Origin: JADGRB01 sp963835825
GTDB lineage: Bacteria; Myxococcota_A; Polyangia; Fen-1088
Direction of reading: 5' to 3'
DNA length: 64,000 nucleotides
Assembly: GCA_963835825.1 (NCBI GenBank)
Contig: CAWIGZ010000004.1
Location: 434,001 to 498,000, forward strand
How positions within the stretch are numbered: the first letter of the stretch is position 1; every line of letters begins with the position of its first letter. Shown here in pieces: positions 61,294 through 64,000 of this stretch. The notes beneath the pieces are model-generated. The model had not been told where the DNA came from. It was given only the letters and a program-made list of their open reading frames with translations, and did no database searches. The translations under genes and the position numbers were made by a program.

Positions 61294-62439
61294 CTAGGCT
61301 GCTGCGGTCTTCTCGGTATCGGCCCGCACAGCGAACGCCATCCGCGCAACCTCTTCCTTCATGAAATCGGGAGCGAGGTGGGCGTATTTCATCGTGACGG
61401 CCACCGACGAATGACCGAGGAGCTTCTGCAACGTGAGGATGTTTCCGCCCGACATCACAAAGTGCGACGCGAACGTGTGGCGAAGCGCGTGGAAGTTCAG
61501 ATCGTGGCATTTGGCACCTGCCAATGCGGCGGCGTAGCCGTATTCCGAATCCTTGCTCCGCATCTTCCCCGCTGACGTCGGGAACACGAGCTCATCGGCC
61601 GACGGAACCGCCCGGGCCTTCCAATCAGCCAGGATCGGCAGGAGCCGCGGATTGATCGGCACGTGTCGCGGCTTGCCGGATTTCGGTGTGCTCAAGTACG
61701 AGCGTCGGACGCTGATCAGCTCCCGTTCCAGGCTCACGTCGGTCCAGCGCAAGCCGAATAGTTCACCCATTCGCATCCCGCCGTAGACGGCGGTGGCATA
61801 GAGCGGGTACTCCGTCGGTTGGTTCACACTCGCCCACGCGAGCAGAGCGTGGACCTCGTCGGCCGAGAGGAAATCGAAGTCATCGGCCTGGCCGGCGACC
61901 GACGGCTTCTCGACCAAGGCCACCGGGTTGGCGCAGTCGATGATCCCCTCTTCACGTGCCCAGTTGAACATCCGCGACAAATACGCCAAAGCGATCTTCA
62001 CGGTCGAGTTCGAGAGACCGCCTTCGAGCAGCTCATCGCGAAACCGCCGCAGGTCGGAGCGGCCGACTTCCGCAACCTTCATCCGACCAAGCCACCCACG
62101 GCCCAGCTTCGGTTCTTTCGGCCAGACGTGCTTGCCGAGGAGATAGCCGACCTCGCGGCGATACTTTTTGACGTTCTTGACCCGGCCGCCGGTGTACTCG
62201 GCCACGAACCGCTTCCCCAGATCGCCGACGGTCATCCGCTTCGATGCCAGCGCGTCCTCATCGACGTTGGGGATGCCCACGAGACCGTTCGAGACGCGTT
62301 CCTCCGCCAGCTCTGCGAACCGCCGAGCTTTCTGCTTGGTCGGGAGATGGGAGGGCACCATCTTCCACGCGCCGCCGTCCTTGTACTTCACGTACCAGAG
62401 TGGACGATGCTTCGTGCCGCGGTTGAAAACGGACGCCAT
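61294..62439 (-). CDS. Tyrosine recombinase/integrase
   Basis: This is 381 residues from ATG 62439, chosen as the start of homology (MASVFNRGTKHRPLWYVKYK); upstream codons read through tRNA-like DNA. It has an AP2-like arm-binding N-domain, a SAM-like core-binding domain (~60-160) and a catalytic domain with Arg in YGGMRMGELFGL, His-x-x-Arg in HALRHTFAS, and Tyr in GHSSVAVTMKYAH. It is intact, unlike the island's integrase. No excisionase or cargo is visible beside it, so it may be a solo remnant. Confidence 0.85.
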   Translation of the reverse strand: MASVFNRGTKHRPLWYVKYKDGGAWKMVPSHLPTKQKARRFAELAEERVSNGLVGIPNVDEDALASKRMTVGDLGKRFVAEYTGGRVKNVKKYRREVGYLLGKHVWPKEPKLGRGWLGRMKVAEVGRSDLRRFRDELLEGGLSNSTVKIALAYLSRMFNWAREEGIIDCANPVALVEKPSVAGQADDFDFLSADEVHALLAWASVNQPTEYPLYATAVYGGMRMGELFGLRWTDVSLERELISVRRSYLSTPKSGKPRHVPINPRLLPILADWKARAVPSADELVFPTSAGKMRSKDSEYGYAAALAGAKCHDLNFHALRHTFASHFVMSGGNILTLQKLLGHSSVAVTMKYAHLAPDFMKEEVARMAFAVRADTEKTAAA

Positions 62440-62626
62440 GATGGGATCGATTTTACCGAGTGCCGCGGTCCAGCGTGACTGATATCTGCACCAAGTTGCA
62501 CCAAATCGTGCACCACGCGCCGGACCTGGACCGGCAACGGCGTCCAACGGGCACGTCAGCGACGGAGATAAGGACGCGAAATGTCTATCGGTGTCCACCC
62601 TGCACGAGACACGGCGAGACACGTTT

Positions 62627-62674
62627 CCTGAATCGCACTCAGGAGGCCGACGGTTCGATCCCGTTCGGCGTCGA
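62627..62674 (+). pseudogene. 3' half of a tRNA-Ala(CGC)-like gene
   Basis: The segment folds as an anticodon arm (CCTGA, loop ATCGCAC, TCAGG), variable AGGCC, T-arm GACGG-TTCGATC-CCGTT and an acceptor strand CGGCGTC. This is close to tRNA-Ala(CGC), but the 5' half is absent and there is no CCA. It lies ~190 bp before the integrase start and is probably an attachment-site relic. Confidence 0.6.
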
Positions 62675-62790
62675 GGAATAGAACAGGTTCTCGACGGATG
62701 ACGGTCCCGGCCCGGCGGCGCTCTCTTGCGCGACGGCACCGGACGAGCGATCGTGGTTGGCCAACGCGAGGGAACCGGACCCGCGTCGCC

Positions 62791-64000
62791 ATGACCGACC
62801 TCCCGTCCAGGGCCCGAGCGCGTGGTCGCGACCTTCGTCGATGGCGCCTCGCCGCGTTGGTCCTGGTCGGAATCGCCGGCAGTTGCGGAACCAGCGGCTC
62901 ACCTGAGGTGGCCTACGTCGTGCCGGTTCGCGAGTACGACATGCCGAGCGGGCTGCGGGTGGCGGTCGAGCAGGTCGACAGTGCGCAGACAATCGGCGTC
63001 GCCTGGGTTGTCGACGACGGACAGGCCGACAATCCCCCCGGCGCATCGGGGCTCGCCCACCTGGTGGAGCATCTGGCGTTCCGAGGACCGGACGAAGCCG
63101 GTGTGCCTCTTATCAGCCAGCTGGCGAATCTGGGCGCCGCAGGGACCAACGCCGTCACCAAGGTCGATCGAACGATCTTCTGCACCTTCGCGCCGCGCTC
63201 CGCGCTAGAGGAGGTCGTCGATGCCATGGCAACGCGGTTGGCGGATCCGCTGCGCGGCATCGACGACGCGCTGCCTGCGAAGGAACAGATGGTCATCCGC
63301 GAGGGGCTCGCGCTGCGACACGGATTCGCGTCCAGCGCGGGGTTCGGGCTCGTGCTCGGCGCGCTGGTGCCACCCGCGCAGCCGCTCGCCCACATGCGCG
63401 ACGTCTTCGCGGACGCCCCCGCCGAGCATCTCTCATTGGAGACCGCTCGCGCGTTCGTCGCTCGCCACTACCGGCCCGAGCGTATGACCCTGGTGATCTC
63501 AGGGGCCATCACGCCGGAGGTCGGCCGCCGGATCCTCGGCGCGCTGCCCCCGGTCTTCGTGGGGACCGCGGCAGCACCGGTGGCCGCAGTCCGGCGCCCT
63601 CTGGCGAACGCGGAGTTGGCGCCCAACCCGAGGATTGGCCTGCAGCCGCAGGCCGTCGACGTGTCAACGCCCGAGCTCTGGGTGGCCTGGTTGCTTCCAC
63701 CGGTCAAGGGGACGGTGACGATCGACTTCGAGGTTCTGGGCGGCGTGGTCTCTCGGACCCTCTCCAACCTGGTCGATAACGGCTTCCTGCCCGACGTCCT
63801 CGGTGCGGAGGTCGCCACCCACCACAGCAGCCTCGGGGGCGCGCTGACGGCGCGTCTCGTTCTTCGCCCGTCAGCGGACGCCAGCTTGATCGAGCAGCGC
63901 GTGCGCGAGAGCGTCGCGGACCTGGCCGGCTTCGGCTACCGCTTCGCGGCCGAGGGGCGCATCGGCCACGAGAACCTGTTCCGCGCGACCGTTCTTCTGA
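62791..64000 (+). CDS. M16-family metallopeptidase lipoprotein, 3'-truncated by the window
   Basis: ATG 62791 starts 403 complete codons that run off the right edge. The signal ends LVLVGIAGSC, so the protein is lipidated. The inverted zinc motif HxxEH is His90-Glu93-His94 (LAHLVEHLAF), and the third ligand Glu is expected about 75 residues on (near EQMVIREG). The N-terminal peptidase domain (~45-260) is followed by the start of the non-catalytic domain. Pitrilysin/processing-peptidase relatives degrade periplasmic or signal peptides. Confidence 0.85.
   Translation, partial: MTDLPSRARARGRDLRRWRLAALVLVGIAGSCGTSGSPEVAYVVPVREYDMPSGLRVAVEQVDSAQTIGVAWVVDDGQADNPPGASGLAHLVEHLAFRGPDEAGVPLISQLANLGAAGTNAVTKVDRTIFCTFAPRSALEEVVDAMATRLADPLRGIDDALPAKEQMVIREGLALRHGFASSAGFGLVLGALVPPAQPLAHMRDVFADAPAEHLSLETARAFVARHYRPERMTLVISGAITPEVGRRILGALPPVFVGTAAAPVAAVRRPLANAELAPNPRIGLQPQAVDVSTPELWVAWLLPPVKGTVTIDFEVLGGVVSRTLSNLVDNGFLPDVLGAEVATHHSSLGGALTARLVLRPSADASLIEQRVRESVADLAGFGYRFAAEGRIGHENLFRATVLL

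Overview
The window is high-GC DNA from a myxobacterium-like bacterium (Myxococcota, probably Polyangia; this is inference). The evidence is the run of secreted lipoproteins with Gly/Ala/Thr-rich linkers and Cys-rich or propeller domains, a protein with a MYXO-CTERM-type C-terminus (30236-31960), and multi-domain sensor kinases. The chromosomal genes look like those of a surface-active, polysaccharide-degrading lifestyle.

Left chromosomal part (1-32 kb). This holds the 3' part of a cation/proton antiporter; a three-gene sugar-oxidation operon (glucose-dehydrogenase-like MDR, GMC flavoenzyme, MFS transporter); and a signalling cluster of three histidine kinases and two receiver proteins (6.6-13.2 kb). 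It is followed by a fluoride-resistance unit on the minus strand (fluoride riboswitch, crcB, DUF190-CBS protein), a GtrA/GT2 pair, an SDR, and many lipoproteins. These include a 1,367-residue Cys-rich repeat protein, a GH30-like enzyme whose expected nucleophile is Met, and a five-bladed-propeller glycosidase-like protein.

Mobile part (32.1-50.6 kb). Two identical 43-bp sequences, matching the 3' half of a tRNA-Gly(CCC) gene, sit at 32840-32882 and 50562-50604 and bracket a 17.8-kb island. It carries two excisionase-like HTH genes, a one-piece VapB-VapC toxin-antitoxin protein with a textbook promoter, a block of small unknown genes, a dispersed intergenic repeat (R), a propeller lipoprotein, a mobilisation block (relaxase, ParA/MobD-like ATPase, small membrane protein), and a tyrosine integrase. 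The integrase is interrupted by a TAG at codon 16. Inside one R copy sits a 3.35-kb insertion sequence with clear terminal inverted repeats, carrying a transposase and a full-length vWA-type lipoprotein as passenger.

Right part (50.6-64 kb). This is a decayed, recombined zone: a nucleotidyltransferase/small-partner pair that looks like a toxin-antitoxin, two frameshifted lipoprotein genes, a TPP-enzyme fragment, a LuxR-type regulator fused to an IS630-type DNA-binding region, and an IS91-family transposase with a 50-bp repeat that also occurs 6.8 kb away. A second tyrosine integrase lies near a tRNA-Ala(CGC)-like 3' half. The window ends inside an M16 peptidase lipoprotein.
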